Shown here: positions 23,764-31,956 of the stretch, in pieces
Numbering within the stretch: position 1 is the stretch's first letter
How the letters are laid out: every line of letters begins with the position of its first letter
Assembly (NCBI GenBank): GCA_964203275.1
Contig: CAXNMF010000003.1
Location: 248,001-312,000, forward strand
DNA length: 64,000 nt
Direction of reading: 5' to 3'
DNA from: Ga0077527 sp945862135
Lineage (GTDB): Bacteria > Pseudomonadota > Gammaproteobacteria > Burkholderiales > SG8-41
Translations under genes and position numbers: made by a program
The notes under the pieces: model-generated
Seen by the model: the letters and a program-made list of their open reading frames with translations, nothing else
What the model was told of the DNA's origin: nothing
Database searches by the model: none

Positions 23764-25089
23764 TCAAATTGCCTGTACTACGCGGCGCAAAAACAAGTGC
23801 AGCAACAGGCCGCGCAAGCCCAGAAAGGTCGCAACGGCAGCCCACAATCCGGCGTTGCCGAATAAGGGCATCGCCCAATGCAGGACGATCAGGAAGCTGA
23901 TAAACGACGCGATGACGGTATTGCGCATGATGCGGGTGCGCGTAGCGGCGAGATACACACCGTCATAGGTAAACGCCCAGACCGCGATCAACGGCATCAG
24001 CGTAGGCCACCACAGATAGGCCTCTGCTGCCGCACGAACCTCGGGAATCCCCGTCAGCAGCGCAATGATGCCGTAACCGGCAACCATGTAAACCAGAACA
24101 TTGAGCAGACCGACCAGCCCGGCCCACAGAAATACCACGCGCATGCCGCGACGGAAGGCGTTGCGGTCGCGACGGCCGACGGCTTCCCCGAGGATCGCCT
24201 CGGCAGCATGCGCAAAACCGTCCAGTCCGAACGAGGTGAACATCAGAAAATTGTGCAGGACCTGATTGGCGGCCAGCGGCAAATCGCCGAGTTCAGCGCT
24301 TTTCGCCATGAACATTGCCAACACGGACACCACACAAAACGTGCGCAGCACGATATCGCCATTGATCGCCACCATGCGCAGCAGCTGCACGCGATCGAGC
24401 AGGCGGCTGCGCAGTCCATCATCGGGAAGGCGGCGCAAGGTGCGATAGACACAAAGCAGCCCCACGACCAGACCGGCGTACTCTGAAATCAGAGATGCGA
24501 CCGCAACACCCGGCACTCCCCAGCCCAATCCAAAAACAAACAGCAGGCTGAGCACAATGTTGGAACCGTTGGTGACGAACAGGATGATCAGCGGTGTGCG
24601 CGCGTCGCGCATGCCGTAGAGCCAGCCGATAACGGCATAAGTGCCCAGCACTGCGGGCAGCGCCCAGACCCGGATCCGGAAATACTCGCGGGCGAAATGT
24701 TCCACCTCGCGGCTGCCTTTGATCAGCCACATCGCCAGTTCAAGGATCGGCAGTTGCAGCGCCAGCAGCACGGCACCGATGGCCCCCGCAAGCAACAAGG
24801 CGCGGCTCAGTATGGCCCTGACTTCGGCAAAATTGCCGGCACCGCGCGCCTGCGCAGTCGGGCCGGTGGTGCCCATGCGCAGGCAGTTGAACAGGTGGTA
24901 GATGAAGTTGAACAGCATCGCGCCGATGGCAACGGCACCGATGTAATAGGGCTCGGGCAGGTGCCCCACCACGGCGGTATTCACCGCACCCAGCAAGGGG
25001 ACGGAAATATTGGCGAGGATGATCGGCGCCGCCATCGCCCAAACCTGCCGATGGGTGACTGTCGTACGGGATGTTGCAGCGTGCGTCAC
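23764..25089 (-). CDS. MATE-family efflux transporter, DinF-like
   Basis: 441 residues with twelve membrane helices in two MATE halves. VWAMAAPIILANISVPLLGAVNTAVVGHL is the DinF-type start, followed by MRMGTTGPTAQARG-like LRMGTTGPTAQARGAG and, in the second half, HNFLMFTSFGLDGFAHAAEAILGEAVG. DinF proteins export small toxic or oxidised compounds by ion antiport. It stands alone with its own terminator. The specific substrate is not visible. Confidence 0.9.
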   Translation of the reverse strand: MTHAATSRTTVTHRQVWAMAAPIILANISVPLLGAVNTAVVGHLPEPYYIGAVAIGAMLFNFIYHLFNCLRMGTTGPTAQARGAGNFAEVRAILSRALLLAGAIGAVLLALQLPILELAMWLIKGSREVEHFAREYFRIRVWALPAVLGTYAVIGWLYGMRDARTPLIILFVTNGSNIVLSLLFVFGLGWGVPGVAVASLISEYAGLVVGLLCVYRTLRRLPDDGLRSRLLDRVQLLRMVAINGDIVLRTFCVVSVLAMFMAKSAELGDLPLAANQVLHNFLMFTSFGLDGFAHAAEAILGEAVGRRDRNAFRRGMRVVFLWAGLVGLLNVLVYMVAGYGIIALLTGIPEVRAAAEAYLWWPTLMPLIAVWAFTYDGVYLAATRTRIMRNTVIASFISFLIVLHWAMPLFGNAGLWAAVATFLGLRGLLLHLFLRRVVQAI

Positions 25090-25181
25090 GAGTAGCGCAT
25101 TCTAAACGGCGCCAACCACGATCCGTGCGGCCCTTGCCGCATGCGCCGGAGACTTCCCATGCACGCGGAGGCAGTTACCCT

Positions 25182-25641
25182 TTATCTGCCGCGCCAGAAC
25201 CGCTCCATTTCAAGATAAGTGAATGACGCCGTCCAGCCGATCATCACGAAACCGGCTAGGCGCCTCCATACCCGACATGAAACGGATCGGACCAACCGGC
25301 ACCACGTCGCCGAAACCGACCGTGGTGTAGGTAATTGCAGACAGGTAAACCGAATCGAGCAGGCCAAGCCCCTGTTGCGGTGAACCGTTTGCAACAATCT
25401 GGCCGCACTCGGGCCAGTGCAGCAACGACCAGATCGTGACTCCAAATACCCAGATTTCGATCACGTGAAGTATCAGCATCGAGAAAATGCCGTACAACAC
25501 CTTGATCCGCTGCGGGCCGCCAATACGCTGCAAACCGCGCGATGTCAGCAACAGACCCTCGTAATGAAGCAGCACACACAGCGCGACTGCAGCGACCGCA
25601 CTTGTCACAACCCAAAGATTGGCCGACCAGTTCTCATACAT
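25182..25641 (-). pseudogene. Two-helix potassium channel, frameshifted
   Basis: An ion-channel protein of the Ion_trans_2 type with the selectivity filter TTVGFGDVVP between two membrane helices, plus N-terminal helices. The frame is broken near 25260, where GAGGCGC-CTAGCC carries one base too many. After correction it continues LAGFVMIGWTASFTYLEMERFW to the stop at 25182, a complete last helix. Uncorrected, it ends in a polar tail at 25210. The filter is intact. A one-base sequencing error is as likely as a real mutation. Confidence 0.8.
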
Positions 25642-25734
25642 GGCCGACAACCTGCATCACTGTCCGCATTGGTTTCATATGGCCAAGTATAGGGGGCATC
25701 AACAGATGCCGCCAAATCGCGGAAGCGCCCGAAG

Positions 25735-26376
25735 CTACCAGCGCAGCAGACGCGGCCCGGCGATGGCGCCGCACACCGCAGGGATCAGCATCCCCGCCAG
25801 ATACCAGATGCCGATAAACGGCGCCTGCAGTTCCGGACAATGAACCGAGTATGCGGAAGCGCCGATAGCCCCGGCGAGCAGGCCGGCCATGCCGCCCGCC
25901 ACGGCGAGCCGCGTCGGCGCCAGCGTGCGCAACACCGCAAAAAAACCGATCAGCGCCGGCATCGAAAAAAGCGTGACATAGACCAGGCAATAGGCCCAGG
26001 TGTCGCCGAAAATCAGATCGCTGCGCGCCCCCGGGGCCGCCTGCAGTAGTTCAAACAGGCCCAGCACCCAGATGATCACCACCGGAAGCGCCAGCCAACG
26101 CGGCACCGCACCCAATGCAACGCCTGGCCGGGACAGTCGCACGACGCCGGCAAAAGCAGCCATCGCCAGCAGCAGTGGGAAAATCTGTTTGACCCAGAAC
26201 ATCGGCAGCCGTACCGCTTCCGCGAGATCATCGCGCGGCCCAAGCAGCCACACCATCAGCAGCGCAGCAGCCACCAGCCCGCCTGCAGCAACAGCGGCAT
26301 AACGCCGCCGCCATGCACGCGGCTCGACCGCTTCCGCGCCGGACGCAAGCATCGCAATCAACTGGTCTGTTTTCAT
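25735..26376 (-). CDS. nrsF: NrsF family anti-sigma factor (DUF1109)
   Basis: 213 residues with six membrane helices and a short cytosolic N-terminus (MKTDQLIAMLASGAEAVEP). This six-helix layout is that of NrsF, the membrane anti-sigma factor that holds SigF in Caulobacter. The conserved cysteine VHCPELQAPF near the end faces the periplasm or membrane and is implicated in metal sensing in the family. It overlaps the sigma factor gene by 4 bp (ATGA) and is its probable partner. Confidence 0.85.
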   Translation of the reverse strand: MKTDQLIAMLASGAEAVEPRAWRRRYAAVAAGGLVAAALLMVWLLGPRDDLAEAVRLPMFWVKQIFPLLLAMAAFAGVVRLSRPGVALGAVPRWLALPVVIIWVLGLFELLQAAPGARSDLIFGDTWAYCLVYVTLFSMPALIGFFAVLRTLAPTRLAVAGGMAGLLAGAIGASAYSVHCPELQAPFIGIWYLAGMLIPAVCGAIAGPRLLRW

Positions 26377-26921
26377 GACACCTCTTTCCCGATCAGCGCC
26401 GCGAGCGCCTTGAGCCCGCGATGCACACCCACCTTCACTGCCGACTCGGACATCCCTGTCAGCGTGGCCGCTTCGGCGACCGATAATCCTTCCAGCTTCA
26501 CGTGCTGGATCGGCAGCCTCTGGCGATCCGGCAACTGCGCCAGCAGGCGGCCGATATCCCGTCGCGCATCAGCCGCTTCATTTTCAGAATACGCAAACAC
26601 CGCGGATTCCTCGTCCAGTGTTTCATTCAACAGTTCACGGCCTTCGCGGCGCCGGAACAGGTCCACCATCTTGTAGCGCGCGATCGCATGCACCCATGCC
26701 GTCAGCGGCTGCGCCGGATCATAGGTATGACGCTGGTTGTGCACGGCGAGCAAAGTCTCCTGCAACAGGTCTTCGACGTCATCCGGCAGGCGTTGCAGCC
26801 GAACCCGGAAAAAACCCCGCAGATGCAAACCGAGCGCCTGCAGGAATTCGTGATAGGCGGCAGCTTCGCCGGCCATGCCGCGGATCAGCAGATCCTTCAA
26901 TCGTGTTTCGCTTGCGCTCAC
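26373..26921 (-). CDS. sigF: ECF sigma factor, SigF-like
   Basis: 182 residues. Region 2 has DVEDLLQETLLAVHNQRHTYDPAQPLTAWV with the IARYKMVDLFRRR DNA-binding helix; region 4 has LPDRQRLPIQHVKLEGLSVAEAA, MSESAVKVGVHRGLKAL. It directs RNA polymerase to stress promoters. It is paired with an NrsF-type anti-sigma gene, and its own promoter region carries TGTAACC-N16-CGAA, the same pattern as the divergent bufferin operon, so it is likely autoregulated. In Caulobacter such SigF units respond to heavy metals. Confidence 0.9.
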   Translation of the reverse strand: MSASETRLKDLLIRGMAGEAAAYHEFLQALGLHLRGFFRVRLQRLPDDVEDLLQETLLAVHNQRHTYDPAQPLTAWVHAIARYKMVDLFRRREGRELLNETLDEESAVFAYSENEAADARRDIGRLLAQLPDRQRLPIQHVKLEGLSVAEAATLTGMSESAVKVGVHRGLKALAALIGKEVS

Positions 26922-26938
26922 GCGGCCTTGCCTAATGG

Positions 26939-26965
26939 TTCGTTGCAGCGGGGTTACCGGTTACA
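26939..26965 (-). promoter_or_regulatory. SigF-type promoter of sigF-nrsF
   Basis: Read leftward: TGTAACC (26965-26959), 16 bp, CGAA (26942-26939). The -10 element lies 18 bp before the sigma gene start. It matches the GTAACC-N16-CGAA pattern that I recall for Caulobacter SigF promoters and mirrors the rightward site. Confidence 0.8.
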
Positions 26966-27005
26966 GGCGGGAAGAAAAATATTGCCGACGCATTTTGCCT
27001 GACCC

Positions 27006-27032
27006 TGTAACCAATCGCCACTAACCAACGAA
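27006..27032 (+). promoter_or_regulatory. SigF-type promoter of the bufferin operon
   Basis: TGTAACC (27006-27012), 16 bp, CGAA (27029-27032), followed by CTACC. It lies 82 bp before the bufA ATG. Element sequence and spacing are identical to the leftward sigF promoter 41 bp away. Confidence 0.82.
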
Positions 27033-27114
27033 CTACCCTGCAGACCGCGCAACAACGGCCGCTGTGGCCGGGATGTGCGGCTGCTAACCCAAACCCCATC
27101 AAGGAGCTTTGAAC

Positions 27115-27393
27115 ATGAATTCGAAATCCCTCGCCATCACCGCCGTCACCCTCGCCGCCCTCGCCTCCGGCGCCGCCATTGCACAGGACAAGGGCGCTTC
27201 GATCAAAGGTGAAAAAGAACGCTGCTACGGCATCTCGATGGCCGGCAAGAACGACTGCGCCGCCGGCCCCGGCACGAGCTGTGCCGGCACGTCCAAGACC
27301 GACTATCAGGCCAATGCCTGGAAATATGTCGCCAAGGGCACCTGCGCCGGCATCAAGACCCCGAAAGGCAATGGCTCGCTGAAAGCCATGTAA
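27115..27393 (+). CDS. bufA1: Bufferin precursor peptide (BufA1, DUF2282)
   Basis: 92 residues with a Sec signal peptide (cleavage likely after AAIAQ) and a small mature part with four cysteines (C37, C48, C56, C77) in RCYG, NDCAAG, TSCAG and GTCAG. This is the DUF2282 pattern of bufferins, RiPPs whose core cysteines are turned into thiooxazoles by an MNIO enzyme and which sequester copper in the periplasm. AAGGAG lies 8 bp before the ATG at 27115. It is the first gene of the operon driven by the SigF-type promoter. Confidence 0.88.
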   Translation: MNSKSLAITAVTLAALASGAAIAQDKGASIKGEKERCYGISMAGKNDCAAGPGTSCAGTSKTDYQANAWKYVAKGTCAGIKTPKGNGSLKAM

Positions 27394-27426
27394 GAACGCA
27401 TTGCCGCCAACCCGCATCTCGCAACC

Positions 27427-28266
27427 ATGACCACCTTCCTCACCGCCGGACTGGGATTGAAGCCGCAGCATTTTGATGCCGCGCTCGATTGCGCTTCGGC
27501 GGGGTTGTGGTTCGAGGTGCACCCCGAGAATTACATGGTCGCCGGCGGTCCGCGGCTGGCCTGGTTGGAAGTCATTCGCAACAAACATGCGATTTCACTG
27601 CACGGCGTGGCCCTGTCGCTGGCCGCTGATGCCGAACCCGATGTTGCGCACCTGCGGCGTCTGGCGGAATTGACTCGACGTTTCGAACCGGCGCTGGTTT
27701 CCGAACATCTGGCCTGGTCAAGCTGGCGCGGCGCCTACCATCCCGACCTGCTGCCTTTCCCGAGAACCACCGAAGCGCTCGCGCGCATCACCGACAACAT
27801 CATGCGTACGCAGGACGTATTGCAGCGGCGCATCGCCATCGAAAACCCTTCGCATTACCTGAAGCTCGATGGCCACGAATGGAGCGAAACCGATTTCCTC
27901 TGTGAGTTGGCGCGTCGCAGCGGCTGCGGACTGCTGCTCGACGTCAACAACGTCCATGTCAGCGCACACAATATGGCTTACTCCGCGCAAGACTATATCG
28001 ATGCCTTTCCGGGCGAGGCCGTCATGGAAATCCACCTCGCCGGACACTCGCAGGATCCCAATCTCGGCGCTGCACTGCTGGTGGATTCGCACGACGCGCC
28101 GGTTGCTCCTGCAGTATGGGTTCTGTATGAACGCTTGATCCGCCGCATCGGCGCGCGGCCGACGCTGATCGAACGTGACGACAACCTTCCCGCTTTTGAT
28201 GTGCTGCTCGCCGAGCGCGACCAGGCAGCCGCAGTGCTGCAGGAATCACTGGCGGAGGCCGCATGA
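27427..28266 (+). CDS. bufB: MNIO family bufferin-modifying enzyme (BufB, DUF692)
   Basis: 279 residues, a TIM-barrel multinuclear non-haem iron oxidase. The N-terminal GLGLKPQHFDAAL and WFEVHPENYMVAGGP are family hallmarks. Metal ligands are visible in ISLHGV (His), LVSEHLAW (Glu-His), RIAIENPSHYL (Glu-Asn), LLLDVNNVHVSAHN (Asp-Asn-His) and VMEIHLAGHS (Glu-His), with a further Asp in DSHD. It oxidises Cys residues of the BufA precursor. It starts 33 bp after bufA and overlaps bufC by 4 bp. Confidence 0.93.
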   Translation: MTTFLTAGLGLKPQHFDAALDCASAGLWFEVHPENYMVAGGPRLAWLEVIRNKHAISLHGVALSLAADAEPDVAHLRRLAELTRRFEPALVSEHLAWSSWRGAYHPDLLPFPRTTEALARITDNIMRTQDVLQRRIAIENPSHYLKLDGHEWSETDFLCELARRSGCGLLLDVNNVHVSAHNMAYSAQDYIDAFPGEAVMEIHLAGHSQDPNLGAALLVDSHDAPVAPAVWVLYERLIRRIGARPTLIERDDNLPAFDVLLAERDQAAAVLQESLAEAA

Positions 28267-29039
28267 TTACGCCCGGCACCCTTGGCCGATTTCAGGATGA
28301 TTTTGCCCACGCGCTGCTCGCCGTCGATGAGGCCGCACCGCCTGCAATGGCCGCGCTGGTCGGGCAACCGGCCTTCGCGGTCTATCGCAATACCGTGGTC
28401 AAGGCCTGCATCGACGCACTGCAGGCGAATTACCCTGCGGTAAACCGTCTGGTCGGTGATGAGTGGATACGTGCCGCCGCCGCGGTTTATGCGCGCAAAG
28501 CGCTGCCAGGCCTGCCGATGCTGCTGGAATACGGCGCGGACTTTGCCGGTTTTCTTGCGGCTTTCGAACCGGCGGCCGAGCTGCCCTATCTGCCTGGCGT
28601 TGCGCGGCTTGATCGTTGCTGGACCGAAGCGCATATCGCAGCAACCGAAGACCCGCTCGACGCCGCGGCCATTGCACAGTTTGCCGAAGGCAATTTTTAC
28701 CGCCTGCGCCTGCAACCGCATGCCGCGGCGCGCTGGGTCTGGTGCGAAGATGCACCGGCCTACACCATCTGGTCACGCAATCGCAGCGATGCGCAGGATG
28801 ACACTGAAATCGACTGGCGCGCCGAAGGCGCCTTGCTGACGCGGCCACGCGATGTCGTGACGTGGCGCGCACTCGACCGGGCCGGCTGCGTATTCCTCGA
28901 TACCTGCGCCGCCGGCAGTACGGTCGCCGATGCCACACAGGCCGCGCTTGATATCGACAGCAAAGCCGACCTGTCGCAATTGATCGCCACCTTGCTTGAT
29001 GCCGGCGCATTCAGCCGCATCCGCAACGATAAGCAATAA
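28263..29039 (+). CDS. bufC: Bufferin partner protein (BufC, DUF2063)
   Basis: 258 residues. The N-terminal DUF2063 domain shows LGRFQDDFAHALL, FAVYRNTVVKACIDALQANYPAVNRLVGDEW and AVYARKALPGLPMLLEYGADFAGFL. The C-terminal part (VTWRALDRAGCVFLDTCAAG) resembles a winged-helix recognition domain. BufC-type proteins bind the precursor and present it to the MNIO enzyme. The 4-bp overlap with bufB fits a stable BufBC complex. Confidence 0.92.
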   Translation: MITPGTLGRFQDDFAHALLAVDEAAPPAMAALVGQPAFAVYRNTVVKACIDALQANYPAVNRLVGDEWIRAAAAVYARKALPGLPMLLEYGADFAGFLAAFEPAAELPYLPGVARLDRCWTEAHIAATEDPLDAAAIAQFAEGNFYRLRLQPHAAARWVWCEDAPAYTIWSRNRSDAQDDTEIDWRAEGALLTRPRDVVTWRALDRAGCVFLDTCAAGSTVADATQAALDIDSKADLSQLIATLLDAGAFSRIRNDKQ

Positions 29040-29083
29040 AACCCATCCGAATGACAACGTTGAATAAAAACGGAGACAACATC

Positions 29084-29557
29084 GTGAATCCCGCAAGCCC
29101 CCTGCAGAACACACCGGCCACCGGTCCCATCGCCTTGTGGAACCGCATCGTCGCGCTGCTCGATGACTGGATCGGCCATCAACTGATCGCCTTGTCTTCG
29201 CGCATCGCCATCGCGGCAATATTCCTCTATTCCGCACGCACCAAGGTTGACGGCCTGCTGACCATCAAGGACAGCACCTTCACGCTGTTCGCTGAAGAAT
29301 ACAAGGTGCCGCTGCTGCCGCCGGAATTCGCGGCGCATATGGCGACTTACGCCGAGCACCTGTTTCCGCTGCTGCTGATCATTGGTCTCGGCACGCGACT
29401 GTCAGCACTGTCACTGCTGGGCATGACCGCGGTGATCCAGATATTTGTTTATCCCGATGCTTGGCCGACGCACCTGACCTGGGCCGTGCCGATGCTCTAC
29501 CTGATCGGCCGCGGCGGTGGCTGCCTGTCGCTGGACAGCCGTCTGGGTATAAAATAA
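29084..29557 (+). CDS. DoxX family membrane protein of the bufferin operon
   Basis: 157 residues from a GTG at 29084 with GGAGA upstream; an ATG at 29051 is an alternative but lacks a ribosome site. Four membrane helices follow the DoxX layout: RIAIAAIFLYSARTKVDGLL, YAEHLFPLLLIIGLGTRLSALSLLGM and HLTWAVPMLYLIGRGGG. DoxX-type genes often close bufferin operons, where their job (electron supply or membrane redox step) is unsettled. Confidence 0.85.
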   Translation: MNPASPLQNTPATGPIALWNRIVALLDDWIGHQLIALSSRIAIAAIFLYSARTKVDGLLTIKDSTFTLFAEEYKVPLLPPEFAAHMATYAEHLFPLLLIIGLGTRLSALSLLGMTAVIQIFVYPDAWPTHLTWAVPMLYLIGRGGGCLSLDSRLGIK

Positions 29558-29573
29558 ATATAAATAAAATCAA

Positions 29574-30569
29574 TTACTTATTGATTATGTCCAGCACCGG
29601 CTTGCCGACCATGCGGCGCTCTTCGTAGGCCGCATGCGCCTCCTCGACATTGTCCAGCGTGTAACGGCCCGCAATGCGGATATTCAGCGACCCGTCGATC
29701 AGCGCATCAAAAATGTCATCGGCACGACGTTTGATTTCTTCGGCATTGCGCAAATGATCGGCCAGCCGCGGACGCGTCAGAAACAAGGAACCTGCTTCGC
29801 CCAATTCAATTGGATCGAGATCCTTCAACGATCCCGACACATTGCCGTAATTGATGATCAGGCCGCGGGTACGCGCCGCGCGGAAACTGTCGCGCAACGA
29901 AGTCTTGCCTATCGAATCGAACACCACATCCACGCCCTGGCCGCCGGTCGCATCGCGCACCGCATCGACATACCGACCTTCATCGTAGAGCAGCACAAGG
30001 TCGGCGCCGCGTTCACGTGCGACCGCGGCCTTTTCCGCGGAACTGGTCATCGCGATAACGCGCGCGCCGCTGCGTTTGGCCAGTTGGATCAACACCTGGC
30101 CGATACCGCCGGAGGCCGCATGCACCAGGCAAGTCCGGCCCGGCGCGAGTTGCCCGACATCATGGGCGAGGTAATGCGCGGTAAATCCCTGGAATACCGA
30201 CGCCGCTGCAAGATCCAGCGGTACCGCGTCCGGCACCTTGACGGCCTGCCAGGCGGGAACCACGGCATATTCGGCGTAACTGCCCCAGACGATGCACCAG
30301 GCCACGCGATCGCCAACGCGATGCGTGCTTACACCTTCACCCACTGCAACCACTTCTCCAGCGCCCTCCATACCCAGCGTGCACGGCAGTCTTACCGGGT
30401 AGGTGCGCGACTTCGCATACTTGCCCTGACGGGTGTGGATATCCATGAAATTGATGCCGGCATGATGAACACGGACCAACAAGCTACCCGGCAGGGCCTT
30501 GGGCACCGGCGCATCAATGCGTTGCAGGACTTCGGGACCGCCGTACTGGTGAATCTGGATGGTTCTCAC
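29574..30569 (-). CDS. NADPH:quinone oxidoreductase-like (zinc-free MDR)
   Basis: 331 residues of the medium-chain dehydrogenase superfamily, quinone oxidoreductase type. MRTIQIHQYGGPEVLQ starts the GroES-like domain, which lacks structural and catalytic zinc ligands. The Rossmann part has LVHAASGGIGQVLIQLAKRSGARVIAM, the AAGGVG-like motif for NADPH. Likely a one- or two-electron quinone or enone reductase. It faces the bufferin operon convergently. Confidence 0.88.
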   Translation of the reverse strand: MRTIQIHQYGGPEVLQRIDAPVPKALPGSLLVRVHHAGINFMDIHTRQGKYAKSRTYPVRLPCTLGMEGAGEVVAVGEGVSTHRVGDRVAWCIVWGSYAEYAVVPAWQAVKVPDAVPLDLAAASVFQGFTAHYLAHDVGQLAPGRTCLVHAASGGIGQVLIQLAKRSGARVIAMTSSAEKAAVARERGADLVLLYDEGRYVDAVRDATGGQGVDVVFDSIGKTSLRDSFRAARTRGLIINYGNVSGSLKDLDPIELGEAGSLFLTRPRLADHLRNAEEIKRRADDIFDALIDGSLNIRIAGRYTLDNVEEAHAAYEERRMVGKPVLDIINK

Positions 30570-30735
30570 GGAAAGGTTTTCTTGAGTTTGTTCGGAAAGA
30601 TGGAATTATCCCGCATCGCGCCTGTGTCTTCAGATCAGGTGTAAGGGCTGCTACAGTAGCGCGACCAAATAACAACCATCAGTGCTGCGGAATTTTCCAT
30701 GGCGGCTACGGTCTGACGGTTGCAAAGGAGAACAC

Positions 30736-31293
30736 ATGAAAAGACGCGGATTTTTACAGGGCCTGACGCTGGCTGCGCTGGGCAGCACATTCCACAAGAC
30801 GGCTGCCGCTGCCCCGGCGGGTTCGATGAAGGAGATCCAGGCCATGCAGAACAACTGGCGTTCACTGCTCTCAGCCAGCTTCAAGGCGCCGGCGCCGACC
30901 GAGGCGCTGAAACTGTCCAACGACGAATGGCGCAAACGCCTCGACAAGGCGCAATACAACGTGTTGCGTGAAGAAGGCACCGAACGTGCCGGCACCAGTC
31001 CGCTCAATGCCGAAAAACGCCCCGGTGTATTCGCCTGTGCCGGCTGCGACCTGCCGCTGTTCACTTCCGATATGAAATACGAATCCGGCACCGGCTGGCC
31101 GAGCTTTTTCACGACCATTCCCGGCGTGTTCGCCACCAAAAAAGATTACCTGCTGTTCGCGCCGCGCGTTGAATACCACTGCGTACGCTGCGGCGGCCAC
31201 CACGGCCATGTCTTCGAAGACGGCCCGGCACCGACCAACCAGCGCTGGTGCAACAACGGCGTGGCGCTGAAATTCATTCCGAAGCAGGCTTGA
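30736..31293 (+). CDS. msrB: Peptide-methionine (R)-S-oxide reductase, exported
   Basis: 185 residues. A twin-arginine signal (MKRRGFLQGLTLAALGST) predicts export of the folded protein to the periplasm. The MsrB domain shows GVFACAGCDLPLF with one zinc CxxC, ESGTGWPSFF, RCGGHHGHVFEDGP with the second zinc site, and the catalytic cysteine in RWCNNGVALKF. It reduces Met-R-sulfoxide in proteins. The ATG at 30736 has AAGGAG upstream. The catalytic residue is plain cysteine (TGC), not selenocysteine. Confidence 0.93.
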   Translation: MKRRGFLQGLTLAALGSTFHKTAAAAPAGSMKEIQAMQNNWRSLLSASFKAPAPTEALKLSNDEWRKRLDKAQYNVLREEGTERAGTSPLNAEKRPGVFACAGCDLPLFTSDMKYESGTGWPSFFTTIPGVFATKKDYLLFAPRVEYHCVRCGGHHGHVFEDGPAPTNQRWCNNGVALKFIPKQA

Positions 31294-31385
31294 CCCGGGA
31301 CCGGTTAACGGCCGACTCCGCATCATGGTCGGCTGTTCGCGCAAGCGCCGACACTTACGCTACACTGCACTGCAGGAGCCGGCCT

Positions 31386-31874
31386 TTGACCCAAACGCCC
31401 TGCACATTACGCCTTGCACGCGGCAGCGATATCCAGCAGATCGCTGTGATGTCGCGTTGCCTGATCGAAGTCGGGCTGCGCGGCTGGACCTGGCACCCGA
31501 CACGTATTGCGCGAGCGCTGCGCAGCCGTGAAACCTGCGTGCTGGCGGCTGACGCGGACAACAGGCTTGCCGGGTTTGCAATCACCGAATTCGGCGATAC
31601 CCGGGCGCATCTCTCGCTGTTCGCCGTGCAGCCTCAATTCCAGCGCCGCGGCATCGGGCTGGCGATGATCGAATGGATCATGGAGTCGGCGCTGACCGCC
31701 GGGATCAAGCAGATTGATGTCGAAATGCGTTCCAACAACTTCGCCGCCCGCAGCTTCTACGAAGCGCTCGGCTTTGTGGCTACCGGCCAGGTTGCCGGTT
31801 ATTACCAGAACATCGAAACCGCGGTGCGCATGCAGCGCCGCCTTGGGCTGCCGGTCACCACATCAGCGCAATAA
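31386..31874 (+). CDS. GNAT family N-acetyltransferase
   Basis: About 162 residues. The acetyl-CoA site is QPQFQRRGIGLAMIEWIMESA (Q/R-x-x-G-x-G/A), with RSNNFAARSFYEALGFVATGQVAGYYQN giving the RimI-like C-terminal half. A TTG start at 31386 is chosen because AGGAG lies 7 bases upstream; the frame is open further 5'. The substrate is unknown; RimI-like enzymes acetylate protein N-termini or small amines. Confidence 0.8.
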   Translation: MTQTPCTLRLARGSDIQQIAVMSRCLIEVGLRGWTWHPTRIARALRSRETCVLAADADNRLAGFAITEFGDTRAHLSLFAVQPQFQRRGIGLAMIEWIMESALTAGIKQIDVEMRSNNFAARSFYEALGFVATGQVAGYYQNIETAVRMQRRLGLPVTTSAQ

Positions 31875-31890
31875 CCGGTTCGAAGATGCA

Positions 31891-31919
31891 AAAAAACGCC
31901 GGCGATATGCCGGCATTTT
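31891..31919. terminator. Bidirectional rho-independent terminator
   Basis: GCCGGC - GATAT - GCCGGC with a run of As before and Ts after; each half-site is self-complementary. It separates the convergent GNAT and racemase-fold genes. Confidence 0.8.
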
Positions 31920-31956
31920 TGCATGCACTCTGCGGCTGTTCAGCGCACGCGTTTTT

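Noticed and set aside
30736..31293. Selenocysteine in MsrB
   Set aside because: The catalytic codon is TGC in RWCNNG, so this MsrB is a Cys enzyme.
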